From Limnobacter alexandrii (GTDB lineage Bacteria > Pseudomonadota > Gammaproteobacteria > Burkholderiales > Burkholderiaceae_B): 64,000 nucleotides of DNA. Made by a program: the position numbers and the translations under genes. This document shows, in pieces, positions 35,016 to 44,940 of the stretch. The stretch lies in assembly GCF_005871185.1 (NCBI RefSeq), contig NZ_SWKN01000010.1, forward strand, positions 1-64,000. The letters run 5' to 3'. Every line of letters starts with the position of its first letter. Position 1 is the stretch's first letter. Below the pieces are notes generated by a model. That model was not told the origin of the DNA and made no database searches. It saw only the letters and a program-made list of their open reading frames with translations.

Positions 35016-36143
35016 ATGCAAAAACTGACCGAGCAAGCCCCTCAATTCATTCGCGCGATAGCCCCTTACAAGGCGGGAAAGCCGGTTTCTGATGTTGTTC
35101 GCGAATTGGGTCTTGACCCCAACACCGTTGTGAAACTGGCCTCCAACGAAAACCCGCTGGGTCTTGGCGAAAAGGCCAAGGCTGCCATAGCGCAGGCCGC
35201 AGCCGATTTGGGACGATATCCCGATGCAAACGGTTTTGCCTTGAAAGCCAAGCTGGCGGCACGCCATGGTGTAAAGCCTGAGCAAATTACCTTGGGCAAC
35301 GGTTCCAACGACGTATTGGAACTGGCCGCAAAAGCCTTTTTGACCCAGGGCACCAATGCCGTGTTTTCACAATATGCCTTTGCGGTTTACCCTTTGGCCA
35401 CGCAGGGTTGCGGCGCGCAGTCCAAAGTAGTGCCTGCGGTGAGTTTTACCCATGATCTCGATGGTTTTTTGAAAGCCATTGATGCGCAAACACACATTGT
35501 TTTTATTGCGAACCCCAACAATCCAACCGGCACTTTTTTGCCACAGGAAAAACTGCTGGCTTTCTTGAAACAGGTGCCTTCGAATGTGTTGGTGGTGCTT
35601 GATGAGGCCTACAACGAATTTCTGAAACCCGAGGATCAGTACGATTCCACCCAGTGGGTTGCACAGTTCCCCAATTTGCTGGTGTCACGCAGTTTTTCCA
35701 AGGCTTATGGTCTGGCTGGTTTGCGTGTCGGTTATTCGGTGTCGAGTGTAGAAGTGGCGGATTTGATGAACCGGGTTCGCCAGCCGTTCAATGTGAACTC
35801 CCTGGCCTTGGCCGCGGCTGAAGCTGCAATTGATGACAAGGAATTCCTTCAGAAAACCTATGAAGTTAATCTCAAAGGGCTTGAGCAAATCGAAGGTGGT
35901 TTGAAGTTTCTGGGTTTGGAATACGTGCCTTCCTACGGCAATTTTGTGTTGTTCAAGGCTGGAAACACCGATGAAGCTGGCATGAAAGTGTTCGATGCCC
36001 TGCAACGACTGGGCGTCATTGTTCGCCCGGTGAATGGTTATGGTTTGCCACAGTGGTTGCGTGTGTCCATTGGCCTGCCGCATGAAAACGAAGCCTTTTT
36101 GGTGGCCTTGCCCAAGGCGCTGGCCAGCCTGCAGGCTTCGTAA
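35016..36143 (+). CDS. hisC: Histidinol-phosphate aminotransferase (or aromatic aminotransferase of the HisC type)
   Basis: A 375-residue fold-type I PLP aminotransferase. Marks are LASNENPLGLG near the N-terminus, NPNNPTGTF, DEAYNEF and the PLP lysine in SRSFSKAYGLAGLRVGY. Placed between pheA and tyrA it is likely the HisC2-type paralogue that also transaminates aromatic keto acids, as in Pseudomonas and Burkholderia gene clusters; a role in histidine synthesis is also possible. Its stop codon shares one base with the tyrA start. Confidence 0.9.
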   Translation: MQKLTEQAPQFIRAIAPYKAGKPVSDVVRELGLDPNTVVKLASNENPLGLGEKAKAAIAQAAADLGRYPDANGFALKAKLAARHGVKPEQITLGNGSNDVLELAAKAFLTQGTNAVFSQYAFAVYPLATQGCGAQSKVVPAVSFTHDLDGFLKAIDAQTHIVFIANPNNPTGTFLPQEKLLAFLKQVPSNVLVVLDEAYNEFLKPEDQYDSTQWVAQFPNLLVSRSFSKAYGLAGLRVGYSVSSVEVADLMNRVRQPFNVNSLALAAAEAAIDDKEFLQKTYEVNLKGLEQIEGGLKFLGLEYVPSYGNFVLFKAGNTDEAGMKVFDALQRLGVIVRPVNGYGLPQWLRVSIGLPHENEAFLVALPKALASLQAS

Positions 36144-37030
36144 TGGCCAAGGGAACTGTCTTTAATCGAATGCTCGCCATTGGCGTAGGCTTGATTGGTG
36201 GGTCCATTTGTTTGGCCGCCAAGAAAAAAGGTTTGGCAGGGCATGTGCTGGGCTATTCCCGCAAGCTTGAAACAGCCCATGAGGCACTGCGGCTTGGCAT
36301 TGTTGATGAGTGCATCGCAGGTCCCGGGGATGCCAATGTTCGCAATGTCGATGTTGTTGTGTTGTCCATTCCTGTTCGGCAATACAAACAGGTGCTGACC
36401 CAGTTTCTGCCTTCTTTGCCGCCCAACTGCCTGATCTTCGATGCCGGTAGTACCAAATCGGATGTGGCTGTGATGCTGGACGAACTTGAACCACAGTTCC
36501 CGGGCTTGAAGTCCCGTTTTGTGTTGGCACATCCAATTGCAGGTGGCGAGTCGCATGGCCCCTCTGCTGCAGTCGCCAATTTGTTTGAGGGTCGCAATTG
36601 TGTGTTGTGCCCCTTGCCACAAACCAACCCCGCCGGTTTGAAAAAAGTGGAAAACTTTTGGTCGGCCATTGGTGCAAAGCTGAGCACCATGAATGCCATG
36701 GACCATGATGAAATGTTTGGCGCGGTTAGCCACCTGCCTCATTTGCTCGCCTTTGGCTACGTGGCCAGCGTATTGGGTCATCCCAAGGGCGCAGAATTCA
36801 TGAAAGAGGGTGGGGCTGGCTACCGCGATTTCACGCGTATTGCAGCCAGCTCGCCTGAAATGTGGGCTGATATTTTCCAAAATAACAGCGCTGCCCTGTT
36901 GAACATGCTGAGCGGTTTTGAAGCAAATATCGCAACTCTTCGGGCCGCTATAGAAAATGATGACAGGGCTGCACTCGAGCGTATTCTTGCTCAGGCTTCT
37001 GAATACCGCAGTCGCTGGAAACAAAATTGA
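36143..37030 (+). CDS. tyrA: Prephenate dehydrogenase
   Basis: A 295-residue NAD(P)-dependent enzyme that turns prephenate into 4-hydroxyphenylpyruvate for tyrosine. The nucleotide-binding IGVGLIGGS motif is near the N-terminus, followed by SIPVRQ, FDAGSTKSDV, HPIAGGE, and the helical C-terminal domain with SHLPHLLAF and GYRDFTRIAAS. It is translated in a coupled manner after hisC. The aroA gene follows by 31 bp in another reading frame; in Pseudomonas the corresponding two genes are fused. Confidence 0.95.
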   Translation: MAKGTVFNRMLAIGVGLIGGSICLAAKKKGLAGHVLGYSRKLETAHEALRLGIVDECIAGPGDANVRNVDVVVLSIPVRQYKQVLTQFLPSLPPNCLIFDAGSTKSDVAVMLDELEPQFPGLKSRFVLAHPIAGGESHGPSAAVANLFEGRNCVLCPLPQTNPAGLKKVENFWSAIGAKLSTMNAMDHDEMFGAVSHLPHLLAFGYVASVLGHPKGAEFMKEGGAGYRDFTRIAASSPEMWADIFQNNSAALLNMLSGFEANIATLRAAIENDDRAALERILAQASEYRSRWKQN

Positions 37031-37061
37031 TTCAGTCCAATTATTCAACGGATACCTTGTT

Positions 37062-38405
37062 ATGTCAGATCTGAATTTGATCGAATTTCACGCCAGCAGC
37101 ACCGAAAGCATGTCGGGTTCCGCCCGTGTGCCTGGCGACAAATCAATTTCCCATCGTTCAATCATGATGGGCTCGATTGCAGAGGGCACCACTGAAGTTG
37201 AGGGGTTTCTGGAGGGCGAAGACGCACTCGCAACCATGAATGCCTTTCGCGCCTTGGGTGTAAGTATCGAGGGGCCTGACCATGGCAAGGTGAAAGTTCA
37301 CGGCGTGGGCATGCATGGTTTGAAAGCGCCGCGTGAGGTACTCGACTGTGGCAATTCGGGCACCTCCATGCGACTCATGTCGGGTTTGCTGGCCGGCCAG
37401 GATTTTGATTGCATGCTGACTGGGGATTCAAGCCTGGGCAAGCGCCCCATGAAACGGGTAATCGACCCTTTGGTGCTGATGGGGGCACGAATAGAAGCGC
37501 AGGAAGGGGGGCGTCCGCCACTGCATATTCATGGTCGCACCACCTTGAAAGCGATTGATTATGTGTTGCCCATGGCCTCGGCGCAGGTGAAGTCGTGTGT
37601 TCTTCTCGCCGGTCTGTATGCTGAGGGCACCACCACCGTCACCGAGCCTGCGGTAACTCGCGACCACACCGAGCGCATGTTGCGCGGCTTCGGGGTCGAG
37701 GTGATCACCGAAGGCTCCAAAGCCAGTGTAAAGGGTGGGCAAACTTTGAAAGCCACCAAAATTGATGTGCCATCTGATATTTCCTCAGCCGCCTTTTTCA
37801 TGGTGGCAGCTTCGATTGCGCCGCAGGCGGACATCACCCTGAAGCATGTTGGTTTGAATCCAACTCGCACTGGGGTCATCGATATTTTAAAGTTGATGGG
37901 CGCCAACATTGAACTGAGTAACCACGCCGAGGTGGGCGGGGAACCCGTTGCCGACGTTCGTATTCGCAGCGCCGCTTTGAAAGGCATCGATATTCCGGAG
38001 CACCTGGTGCCTTTGGCGATCGATGAATTTCCTGTGTTGTTCGTGGCAGCGGCCAACGCCACGGGGCGCACAGTACTGACTGGTGCCGAAGAATTGCGCG
38101 TAAAGGAGTCTGATCGCATTGCTGTAATGGCGCATGGCCTGCAAAAGTGCGGCATTGATGCCGAGCCCACTGAGGACGGCATGATTATTCAGGGCCTGGG
38201 CCATGTGGACGGCCTGCGCTACAAAGCCACCAGCATTGAATCACAAGGCGATCACCGCATCGCGATGTCATTCAGCGTGGCGGCCATTCGCGCCCACGGC
38301 TCCATGGTAATTCATGGTGCGCAAACGGTAGATACATCTTTCCCGGGCTTTGTGACATTGGCCAACGCACTGGGCATGCAGGTTCAATCAGTTCGCAAGG
38401 GTTAG
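37062..38405 (+). CDS. aroA: 3-phosphoshikimate 1-carboxyvinyltransferase (EPSP synthase), Pseudomonas-type
   Basis: A 447-residue shikimate-pathway enzyme that adds phosphoenolpyruvate to shikimate-3-phosphate. It has PGDKSISHRS, CGNSGTSMRLM, GKRPMKRVIDPL, MASAQVKSC, TRDHTERML and DHRIAMSF. These are features of the class II-like group seen in the AroA part of Pseudomonas TyrA-AroA fusions, not the PGSKSISNR class I form I know from Burkholderia and Bordetella. The open frame extends upstream into tyrA, but the ATG at 37062 fits the family start. cmk follows by 10 bp. Confidence 0.95.
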   Translation: MSDLNLIEFHASSTESMSGSARVPGDKSISHRSIMMGSIAEGTTEVEGFLEGEDALATMNAFRALGVSIEGPDHGKVKVHGVGMHGLKAPREVLDCGNSGTSMRLMSGLLAGQDFDCMLTGDSSLGKRPMKRVIDPLVLMGARIEAQEGGRPPLHIHGRTTLKAIDYVLPMASAQVKSCVLLAGLYAEGTTTVTEPAVTRDHTERMLRGFGVEVITEGSKASVKGGQTLKATKIDVPSDISSAAFFMVAASIAPQADITLKHVGLNPTRTGVIDILKLMGANIELSNHAEVGGEPVADVRIRSAALKGIDIPEHLVPLAIDEFPVLFVAAANATGRTVLTGAEELRVKESDRIAVMAHGLQKCGIDAEPTEDGMIIQGLGHVDGLRYKATSIESQGDHRIAMSFSVAAIRAHGSMVIHGAQTVDTSFPGFVTLANALGMQVQSVRKG

Positions 38406-38415
38406 GTAGAAGACC

Positions 38416-39084
38416 ATGTCCACATGTCCGGTAATCGCCATCGATGGTCCCACTGCCTCAGGCAAGGGTACTGTGGCCGCTTTGGTGGCAGGAAAGCTCG
38501 GCTACCACTACCTGGACAGCGGTGCAATTTACCGCGTGTTGGCGGTGGCGGTTGCTCAAGGGGGCTTGAATCCCGATTTGTCAGCCGATTTACAGCGCAT
38601 TATTCCCATGGCCGCCAATTTGCCGGTGCAATTCCGGGGTGACAAGGTATTGCTTGACGGTGCAGATGTTTCTGAGGCGATTCGTACCGAGGAGGCCGGT
38701 GTCATGGCCTCCCGCCTGGCAGTGGTGCCGGAAGTTCGCGCTGGTTTGTTGCAGCGGCAACGTGATTTTCGCCAAACACCGGGGCTGGTGGCCGATGGTC
38801 GCGACATGGGTTCCGTTGTTTTTCCGGATTCCTTTCTGAAGGTGTTTTTGACGGCCAGTGCTCAGGTGCGTGCCGAGCGGCGTGTGAATCAAATTGAAGG
38901 GCGTGGTCAGAAAGCAGATTTTCAGGCCATATACAGCGATTTGATGGCCCGCGACAAACGCGACACCGAGCGGGCTGTGGCGCCGCTTAAGCCCTGCGAT
39001 GATGCCCTCGTGTTGGATTGTTCCAACATGCCCATCGATCAAGTGGTTGCAACCATCCTGAACTGGGCGCAAGAACGCATTTAA
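38416..39084 (+). CDS. cmk: Cytidylate kinase
   Basis: A 222-residue nucleoside monophosphate kinase. The P-loop IDGPTASGKGTVA at the N-terminus, the CMP-binding YHYLDSGAIYR and the lid region with DGRDMGSVVFP and RAERRVNQ are all present. It phosphorylates CMP and dCMP. It is between aroA and rpsA, a conserved order in proteobacteria. Confidence 0.96.
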   Translation: MSTCPVIAIDGPTASGKGTVAALVAGKLGYHYLDSGAIYRVLAVAVAQGGLNPDLSADLQRIIPMAANLPVQFRGDKVLLDGADVSEAIRTEEAGVMASRLAVVPEVRAGLLQRQRDFRQTPGLVADGRDMGSVVFPDSFLKVFLTASAQVRAERRVNQIEGRGQKADFQAIYSDLMARDKRDTERAVAPLKPCDDALVLDCSNMPIDQVVATILNWAQERI

Positions 39085-39128
39085 ACGCTTGATCAGCAAA
39101 GGCTTTCTTGATACACTGCTATCCCTCG

Positions 39129-39169
39129 TTTAATGAACCTTACTAAATTGTTGGTGATCGTTCATTAAA
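39129..39169 (+). promoter_or_regulatory. 10-bp perfect inverted repeat in the rpsA leader
   Basis: TTTAATGAAC and GTTCATTAAA (21-base loop) lie in the 171-bp gap between cmk and rpsA, about 85 bp before the rpsA start. There is no T run after it, so it is not a terminator. It may be an mRNA structure in the S1 leader. Confidence 0.45.
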
Positions 39170-39255
39170 AAGGGAATGCCGTATTTTTCAATCCCGAAAA
39201 ATGCGTTTTTGAACTCCGCCTTGCTTCCCGCAGTGGCGTGTTAAATCTCAAATTT

Positions 39256-40959
39256 ATGACCACAACTGAAATTACCCAAGCCCCAGATAGCTTTGCAGCT
39301 ATGTTTGAAGAAAGCCTGAATCGCAAAGAAATGCGTGCAGGTGAAGTGATCACAGCCGAAGTTGTTCGTGTTGATTACAACTACGTTGTTGTGAATGCCG
39401 GGCTGAAATCTGAAAGCTACATCCCTCTCGAAGAATTCAAAGACGACCACGGCAATATCGAAGTCAACGACGGTGACTTCATCTCCGTGGCCATCGAAGC
39501 GCTGGAAAACGGTTACGGCGAAACACTGTTGTCACGCGACAAGGCCAAGCGCCTGTCCGCATGGCTGAGCCTGGAGCAAGCCCTGGAATCAGGCGAGCTG
39601 GTGACAGGTACCATCACCGGCAAGGTGAAGGGCGGCCTGACAGTGATGGTCAACAGCATCCGTGCTTTCCTGCCAGGTTCACTGGTAGATGTGCGCCCCG
39701 TAAAAGACACCACCCCATTCGAAGGCAAAACCCTCGAATTCAAGGTGATCAAGCTGGATCGCAAGCGCAACAACGTTGTATTGTCGCGCCGTGCAGTGGT
39801 TGAAGCCACTATGGGTGAAGAGCGTGAAAAGCTCCTGTCCAACCTGCAGGAAGGTTCTGTGGTCAAGGGCATCGTCAAGAACATCACCGACTACGGCGCG
39901 TTCGTGGACCTGGGCGGTATCGATGGTCTGTTGCACATCACCGACCTGGCATGGCGTCGTGTACGTCACCCGTCAGAAGTGCTGACAGTTGGCGAAGAAA
40001 TCGAAGCAAAAGTGTTGAAGTTCGACCAGGAAAAGAACCGCGTGTCCTTGGGCGTGAAGCAGCTTGGCGAAGACCCATGGGTCGGTTTGTCACGTCGCTA
40101 CCCAGCCGACACACGCTTGTTCGGAAAGGTTACGAATATCACTGACTACGGCGCATTTGTTGAAGTTGAGCAAGGCATCGAAGGCTTGGTACACGTGTCT
40201 GAAATGGACTGGACCAACAAGAACGTCGATCCCAAGAAAGTGGTTACGTTGGGCGACGAAGTTGAAGTCATGGTTCTGGAAATTGACGAAGAGCGTCGTC
40301 GTATCAGCCTGGGCATGAAGCAATGTGCAGCCAACCCTTGGGAAGAGTTCTCCACCAGCTTCAAGAAAGGCGACAAGGTATCTGGCGCAATCAAGTCGAT
40401 CACTGACTTTGGCGTGTTCATCGGTTTGCCTGGTGGCATCGATGGTCTGGTGCACCTGTCCGACCTGTCCTGGAACGAAACCGGTGAAGAAGCCGTGCGT
40501 CGTTTCAAGAAAGGTGACGAAGTCGAAGCCTTGGTGTTGGCCATCGACACTGAGCGTGAGCGCATCAGCTTGGGCATCAAGCAGTTGTCTGGCGACCCCT
40601 TCACCGTATTTGCGTCTTCCAACGACCGTGGCAGCATGGTCAACGGTACTGTTAAATCAGTAGATGCCAAGGGCGTGGTTGTAGACCTTGGTGACGACAT
40701 TGAAGGTTACCTGCGTGCTTCCGAAATCTCCAACGATCGCGTTGAAGATGCTCGCAATGCATACAAGGAAGGTGATGCTGTAACAGCCATGGTGATCAAC
40801 GTGGACCGCAAGGCTCGCTCGATCGCTTTGTCCATCAAGGCCAAAGACCAGGTTGATACCGATGAAGCCATGAAGAAAATTGCTGAAGAAAGCGCAGGCT
40901 CTGCTGGTACCACCAGCCTGGGCGCGTTGTTGAAAGCAAAACTGGGTAACAACCAGTAA
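39256..40959 (+). CDS. rpsA: 30S ribosomal protein S1
   Basis: A 567-residue protein made of six S1 RNA-binding repeats; repeats three to six are recognisable by KG(I/T)[22 protein letters not shown]-like segments. It binds mRNA on the 30S subunit and helps start translation. A GTG at 39238 is also in frame, but the ATG at 39256 fits the family. There is no Shine-Dalgarno before it, as in the E. coli rpsA mRNA, whose start is controlled by S1 itself. A terminator follows. Confidence 0.97.
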   Translation: MTTTEITQAPDSFAAMFEESLNRKEMRAGEVITAEVVRVDYNYVVVNAGLKSESYIPLEEFKDDHGNIEVNDGDFISVAIEALENGYGETLLSRDKAKRLSAWLSLEQALESGELVTGTITGKVKGGLTVMVNSIRAFLPGSLVDVRPVKDTTPFEGKTLEFKVIKLDRKRNNVVLSRRAVVEATMGEEREKLLSNLQEGSVVKGIVKNITDYGAFVDLGGIDGLLHITDLAWRRVRHPSEVLTVGEEIEAKVLKFDQEKNRVSLGVKQLGEDPWVGLSRRYPADTRLFGKVTNITDYGAFVEVEQGIEGLVHVSEMDWTNKNVDPKKVVTLGDEVEVMVLEIDEERRRISLGMKQCAANPWEEFSTSFKKGDKVSGAIKSITDFGVFIGLPGGIDGLVHLSDLSWNETGEEAVRRFKKGDEVEALVLAIDTERERISLGIKQLSGDPFTVFASSNDRGSMVNGTVKSVDAKGVVVDLGDDIEGYLRASEISNDRVEDARNAYKEGDAVTAMVINVDRKARSIALSIKAKDQVDTDEAMKKIAEESAGSAGTTSLGALLKAKLGNNQ

Positions 40960-40974
40960 TCAGTCTGTAGAAGT

Positions 40975-41003
40975 GGCGCTTCCTGTTCGGGAAGCGCCTT
41001 TTT
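40975..41003 (+). terminator. Intrinsic terminator after rpsA
   Basis: GGCGCTTCC and GGAAGCGCC form a nine-bp stem with a six-base loop and five Ts, 15 bp after the rpsA stop. It lies between rpsA and ihfB, so ihfB may rely on read-through or its own promoter. Confidence 0.87.
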
Positions 41004-41015
41004 ATTTTAAGAACA

Positions 41016-41312
41016 ATGACAAAATCAGAACTCATCAATCAGCTGGTCAAGCGTTTCCCCAAGTTGCCTGTGCGCGACACGGACTTCGCTGTCAAAAGCA
41101 TTCTTGATTCCATGACTCAAGCCTTGGCCGAAGGTCAGCGCATCGAGATCCGTGGGTTCGGCAGTTTTTCTCTGACCCGTCGCCCTCAGCGCGTGGGTCG
41201 CAATCCAAAATCAGGCGAACAAGTGGTTGTGCCTGAAAAGCGCGTGCCACACTTTAAGCCCGGCAAAGAGCTACGCGAGCGAGTTGATTTATACTCCAAG
41301 AAAGAGAGTTAA
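41016..41312 (+). CDS. ihfB: Integration host factor subunit beta
   Basis: A 98-residue DNA-bending protein of the HU/IHF family. The N-terminus [41 protein letters not shown] and [13 protein letters not shown] match IhfB closely, including the Pro that inserts in the DNA (RNP-like tip). It works as a heterodimer with IHF-alpha. It follows rpsA as in most proteobacteria. Confidence 0.96.
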   Translation: MTKSELINQLVKRFPKLPVRDTDFAVKSILDSMTQALAEGQRIEIRGFGSFSLTRRPQRVGRNPKSGEQVVVPEKRVPHFKPGKELRERVDLYSKKES

Positions 41313-41393
41313 TTCGATCGTTCTTCGGTGAAGCCTGAGTTATCACGCCGATGAATGAATCGGCGTTGATCCAACTACAAACAGGGGACCACC

Positions 41394-41735
41394 TTGAAAA
41401 TACTTGCCTGGGTAGTGCGCCTTGCACTCTTCCTTGTTGTTCTCACCTTTTCCATTCGAAATACCGATTTAGTCACCGTCAAATGGTTGCCTGGGCTTGA
41501 AATTCAGGTGCAACTGGTGGTTGCATTGTTGTTGGCCTTGCTGTTGGGTGCAGTATTCGCCTGGATTTCCTTGTTGCCTTCCTGGTTAAAAGCCAAACGT
41601 GCTGCCTCTGTGGCCTCCAAAAATGCGGAACGCCTTGAGCGAGAACTGACTCAACTTAAAGCGCAGGGTAATGCACCTGTTGTCGTTGAAGAACCCATGC
41701 CGGCCTTGCCGATAGGCCCAAGCCATGGAATTTGA
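41394..41735 (+). CDS. lapA: LapA domain inner-membrane protein
   Basis: A 113-residue protein with two membrane helices (about 4-22 and 41-62) and a charged C-terminal coiled coil. This is the LapA (YciS) layout. It starts with TTG, six bases after AGGGGA. LapA works with LapB to control LpxC levels and thus LPS synthesis. It overlaps lapB by 11 bp, so the two are co-translated. Confidence 0.9.
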   Translation: MKILAWVVRLALFLVVLTFSIRNTDLVTVKWLPGLEIQVQLVVALLLALLLGAVFAWISLLPSWLKAKRAASVASKNAERLERELTQLKAQGNAPVVVEEPMPALPIGPSHGI

Positions 41736-42945
41736 AACCTGGTGGTTGGTACTCATCCCGCTGATATTCAGCTTGGGATGGATGGCGGCACGCCTTGAAA
41801 AACGTTCAGACGCATCTGAGCGTGGTCAACTGCCAGCATCCTATTTCAAAGGTGTCAATTTCTTGTTGAGCGAGCAGCCTGACAAGGCGATTGATGCTTT
41901 TCTGGAAGTGGCAGCGATCGACACCCACACCGTAGAGTTGCATTTTGCTTTGGCCAACTTGTTTCGTAAAAAGGGTGAAATTGATCGTGCAATTCGGGTT
42001 CACCAGTTTTTGACCACACGCGAACAAATTACGCCGGCAGACCGAGAAAAAGCCACCTATGAACTGGGTGTGGATTTTTTACGGGCCGGTATTCTGGACC
42101 GTGCCGAGCAGGCTTTTCACAGTTTGTCGGGATCGGACATGAAAGCCGAGGCTTCGCGCCAGTTGCTTGAGCTGTACGAGCTGGAGAAAGCGTGGGACAA
42201 GGCGATTGCGCAAGCGCACAAACTTCGCGAATACGGCGCTGATGTTCCTGCGGGTGATATTGCACACTTTTACTGTGAACTTGCAGCCCAATTCATTGAT
42301 GCGGGCGATTTGAACAAGGGCAAGGCCGAGTTGCAAAATGCTTTGCTGACCGATGCACAGAACGTGCGGGCCTCTTTGTTGCTGGGTGACATTTACTTTA
42401 CTCAAAACCAGTTTGAAGAGGCCATTGGCCAGTGGCGGGCAGCTGAACGACAGAATCCTTGGTACCTGCCCTTGGTGGGGCCGAACATGTGGGCTGCATT
42501 CAAGAAACTTGAACGTGAAGAAGAGGGTATTGCAGCCTTGCTGGAATACTGCACCATGTATCCTTCGATTGATTTGCTATTGGTGTTGGCGCAAGCTGTT
42601 GAAGAGACGAAAGGGCCATTTGCGGCATTTGAATTGTTGCGCGAGCAGGTGCGTGCCCGCCCCAGCTTGCTGGGCTTGGACAAATTGCTTGAGCACCAGC
42701 TGCGTGGCAAGCTCGACGACGACAGAATGCAAGACCTTCGCTTGACGCGCGAGTTGATTTCAAAACATACGCAGCGCCTGGAGCGTTATCGTTGTCAGTC
42801 TTGCGGTTTTCAGGCCAAGAAGTTTTACTGGCAGTGTCCGGGTTGCGCCAATTGGGATTCGATTGTGCCGCGCCGCGCCGAGGAACTTGATTTTTATCCT
42901 GTGTCTGCAAAAAAGGCAGCACATACCCAGGCTCATACCCATTAA
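41725..42945 (+). CDS. lapB: LPS assembly protein LapB (YciM)
   Basis: A 406-residue protein with one N-terminal membrane helix, TPR repeats through the middle (starting near FKGVNFLLSEQPDKAIDAFLEV) and a C-terminal rubredoxin-type metal site with CQSCGF and CPGCANWDS. This matches LapB, which promotes FtsH-dependent breakdown of LpxC and so limits LPS synthesis. It overlaps lapA and precedes the heptose genes, tying LPS control to LPS core synthesis. Confidence 0.94.
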   Translation: MEFETWWLVLIPLIFSLGWMAARLEKRSDASERGQLPASYFKGVNFLLSEQPDKAIDAFLEVAAIDTHTVELHFALANLFRKKGEIDRAIRVHQFLTTREQITPADREKATYELGVDFLRAGILDRAEQAFHSLSGSDMKAEASRQLLELYELEKAWDKAIAQAHKLREYGADVPAGDIAHFYCELAAQFIDAGDLNKGKAELQNALLTDAQNVRASLLLGDIYFTQNQFEEAIGQWRAAERQNPWYLPLVGPNMWAAFKKLEREEEGIAALLEYCTMYPSIDLLLVLAQAVEETKGPFAAFELLREQVRARPSLLGLDKLLEHQLRGKLDDDRMQDLRLTRELISKHTQRLERYRCQSCGFQAKKFYWQCPGCANWDSIVPRRAEELDFYPVSAKKAAHTQAHTH

Positions 42946-42958
42946 AACAGGCTGAACA

Positions 42959-43882
42959 ATGGTCGACAGGTCCCAATTCAAAGATGCAAAAATTCTAGTG
43001 GTCGGCGATGTCATGCTGGACCGCTATTGGTTCGGTGATGTAGAGCGCATTTCTCCGGAAGCGCCAGTGCCTGTTGTGCTGGTGGGCACCAAGGACGAAC
43101 GCCTGGGTGGTGCGGCCAACGTGGCGATTAACGCCAGTTCACTGGGTGCGCAGCTTTGTTTGATGGGCGTGGTGGGCAACGATGAACCGGGCCATACCGT
43201 TGAGGCTTTGCTTGAAAAAAGTGGTGTACGTTCACGTTTGCTGAAAGACCCGAATTTTCCCACCACGGTTAAGCTGCGTGTCATTGCCCGTCAGCAGCAG
43301 CTGGTGCGCATTGATTTCGAGGAGCGCCCCTCGCCCGAACAATTGACCACGAAAATGGAGTTGTTTGAGCAGGAATACGCCAAGCATGATGTGGTGCTGT
43401 TCTCCGATTATGGCAAGGGCAGCCTGGAGCACGTGGCCGAAATGATTGCCTTGTGTAAAAAGGCAGGCAAAACTACCTTGGTTGATCCCAAGGGGGATGA
43501 CTATGGCAAGTACGCGGGTGCATCGGTGTTAACGCCGAATCGATCGGAGTTCAAACAGGTGATGGGCAGCTGGAAAACCGAAGCCCAGTTGATTGAAAAA
43601 GCGCAAACCTTGCGTGAGCGTTTGAGTTTGGGGGCTTTGTTGCTGACGCGTTCAGAAGAGGGTATGACGCTGTTTACAGCCGATGGAAGTTTTCATGTGC
43701 CTGCGCAGGCCCGCGAGGTATTTGATGTATCCGGCGCTGGCGACACTGTCATCGCCACACTGGCCTGTGCAGTGGGTTCTGGAATGAGCCTGCCTGACAG
43801 CGTGGCCTTGGCCAACAAGGCCGGTGGTGTGGTGGTCGGCAAGTTGGGTACTGCGGTGATATTGCCGGAAGAGTTAAATTAA
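42959..43882 (+). CDS. rfaE1: D-glycero-beta-D-manno-heptose-7-phosphate kinase
   Basis: A 307-residue PfkB/ribokinase-family kinase: [27 protein letters not shown] at the N-terminus, GGAANVA, and the anion-hole motif DVSGAGDT near the C-terminus. It phosphorylates heptose-7-phosphate for the LPS inner core. It is the single kinase domain, without the nucleotidyltransferase part found in HldE of enteric bacteria, so a separate RfaE2 is expected elsewhere. Confidence 0.95.
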   Translation: MVDRSQFKDAKILVVGDVMLDRYWFGDVERISPEAPVPVVLVGTKDERLGGAANVAINASSLGAQLCLMGVVGNDEPGHTVEALLEKSGVRSRLLKDPNFPTTVKLRVIARQQQLVRIDFEERPSPEQLTTKMELFEQEYAKHDVVLFSDYGKGSLEHVAEMIALCKKAGKTTLVDPKGDDYGKYAGASVLTPNRSEFKQVMGSWKTEAQLIEKAQTLRERLSLGALLLTRSEEGMTLFTADGSFHVPAQAREVFDVSGAGDTVIATLACAVGSGMSLPDSVALANKAGGVVVGKLGTAVILPEELN

Positions 43883-43893
43883 AGGATTTGATG

Positions 43894-44904
43894 ATGAAAG
43901 TGATTGTGACCGGAGCAGCGGGTTTAATCGGCAGCAATTTGGTAAAGGCATTGAATGAACGCGGCATTACCGAGGTGCTGGCTGTAGACAACCTGACCAA
44001 GGGTGACAAGTTTTTGAACCTGGTGGATTGTGAAATTTCCGATTACCTGGACAAAGCTGATTTTCTCGCTCGCATTGAGCGTGGCGAGTTTGGCAAATTT
44101 GATGCGATTTTTCATGAGGGTGCTTGCTCCGACACCATGGAGCACAACGGCAACTACATGATGACCAACAATTTTCGCTACACCCAAACCCTGTTTGAGT
44201 GGGCACAACGCACGGGAACACCATTCCTGTATGCGTCATCGGCGGCGGTTTACGGTGGTAGCACGGAATTCTTTGAGAACCGTGAGGTTGAAAAACCGCT
44301 GAACGTGTATGGCTATTCCAAGTTTTTGTTTGACCAGGTGCTGCGTCGGCAAATGAAAACTGGCTTGAAGGCGCCGGTATTCGGCTTTCGGTATTTCAAT
44401 GTGTACGGCGATCGTGAGCAGCACAAAGGTCGCATGGCCTCGGTGGCTTTTCACAACTTCAACCAGTTCCGTGAGGGTGGTTCAGTCAAGTTGTTTGGCC
44501 CTTACGGGGGTTATGAGGCTGGCTGCCAACAGCGGGATTTTGTATCGATTGAAGACGTGGTCAAAGTAAACATGTTTTTTTTCGAGCACGCCAATACCGC
44601 GCCTTCGGGCGTGTACAACTTGGGCACAGGGCGTGCACAAACCTTCAATGATGTCGCCTTGACCACACTGAACACTTTGCGTGAAAGCCAGGGCAGTGCA
44701 GTTTTGAACTTGCAGGAGGCAGTGCAGGGTGGTTTTATTGAATACATTGAGTTTCCGGATGCTTTAAAAGGCAAGTACCAAAGCTACACTCAAGCCGACT
44801 TAAACAATTTGCGTGCTGCGGGTTACACCGGAAGTTTTTACAGCGTAGAAGTAGGTGTGGCGCGGTATGTGGGGCGTTTGATTAAAAAATACTTGAAACC
44901 ATGA
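43894..44904 (+). CDS. rfaD: ADP-L-glycero-D-manno-heptose-6-epimerase
   Basis: An extended short-chain dehydrogenase of about 336 residues. [11 protein letters not shown] binds [12 protein letters not shown] and YGYSK carry the catalytic residues, and the HEGACSDT and FRYFNVYG segments are specific to HldD/RfaD. It makes the final ADP-L-glycero-heptose for LPS core. ATGATG at 43891/43894 leaves two starts; the second is seven bases after AAAGGA. It ends the heptose gene pair. Confidence 0.96.
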   Translation: MKVIVTGAAGLIGSNLVKALNERGITEVLAVDNLTKGDKFLNLVDCEISDYLDKADFLARIERGEFGKFDAIFHEGACSDTMEHNGNYMMTNNFRYTQTLFEWAQRTGTPFLYASSAAVYGGSTEFFENREVEKPLNVYGYSKFLFDQVLRRQMKTGLKAPVFGFRYFNVYGDREQHKGRMASVAFHNFNQFREGGSVKLFGPYGGYEAGCQQRDFVSIEDVVKVNMFFFEHANTAPSGVYNLGTGRAQTFNDVALTTLNTLRESQGSAVLNLQEAVQGGFIEYIEFPDALKGKYQSYTQADLNNLRAAGYTGSFYSVEVGVARYVGRLIKKYLKP

Positions 44905-44940
44905 AACTAAAGTGGTGGCGCTGACACTTATTAATGTTGG

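Noticed and set aside
36038-37048. Minus-strand open frame of 336 codons over tyrA
   Set aside because: tyrA has all expected motifs; the antisense product is His/Cys/Gln-rich and unlike any protein I know.
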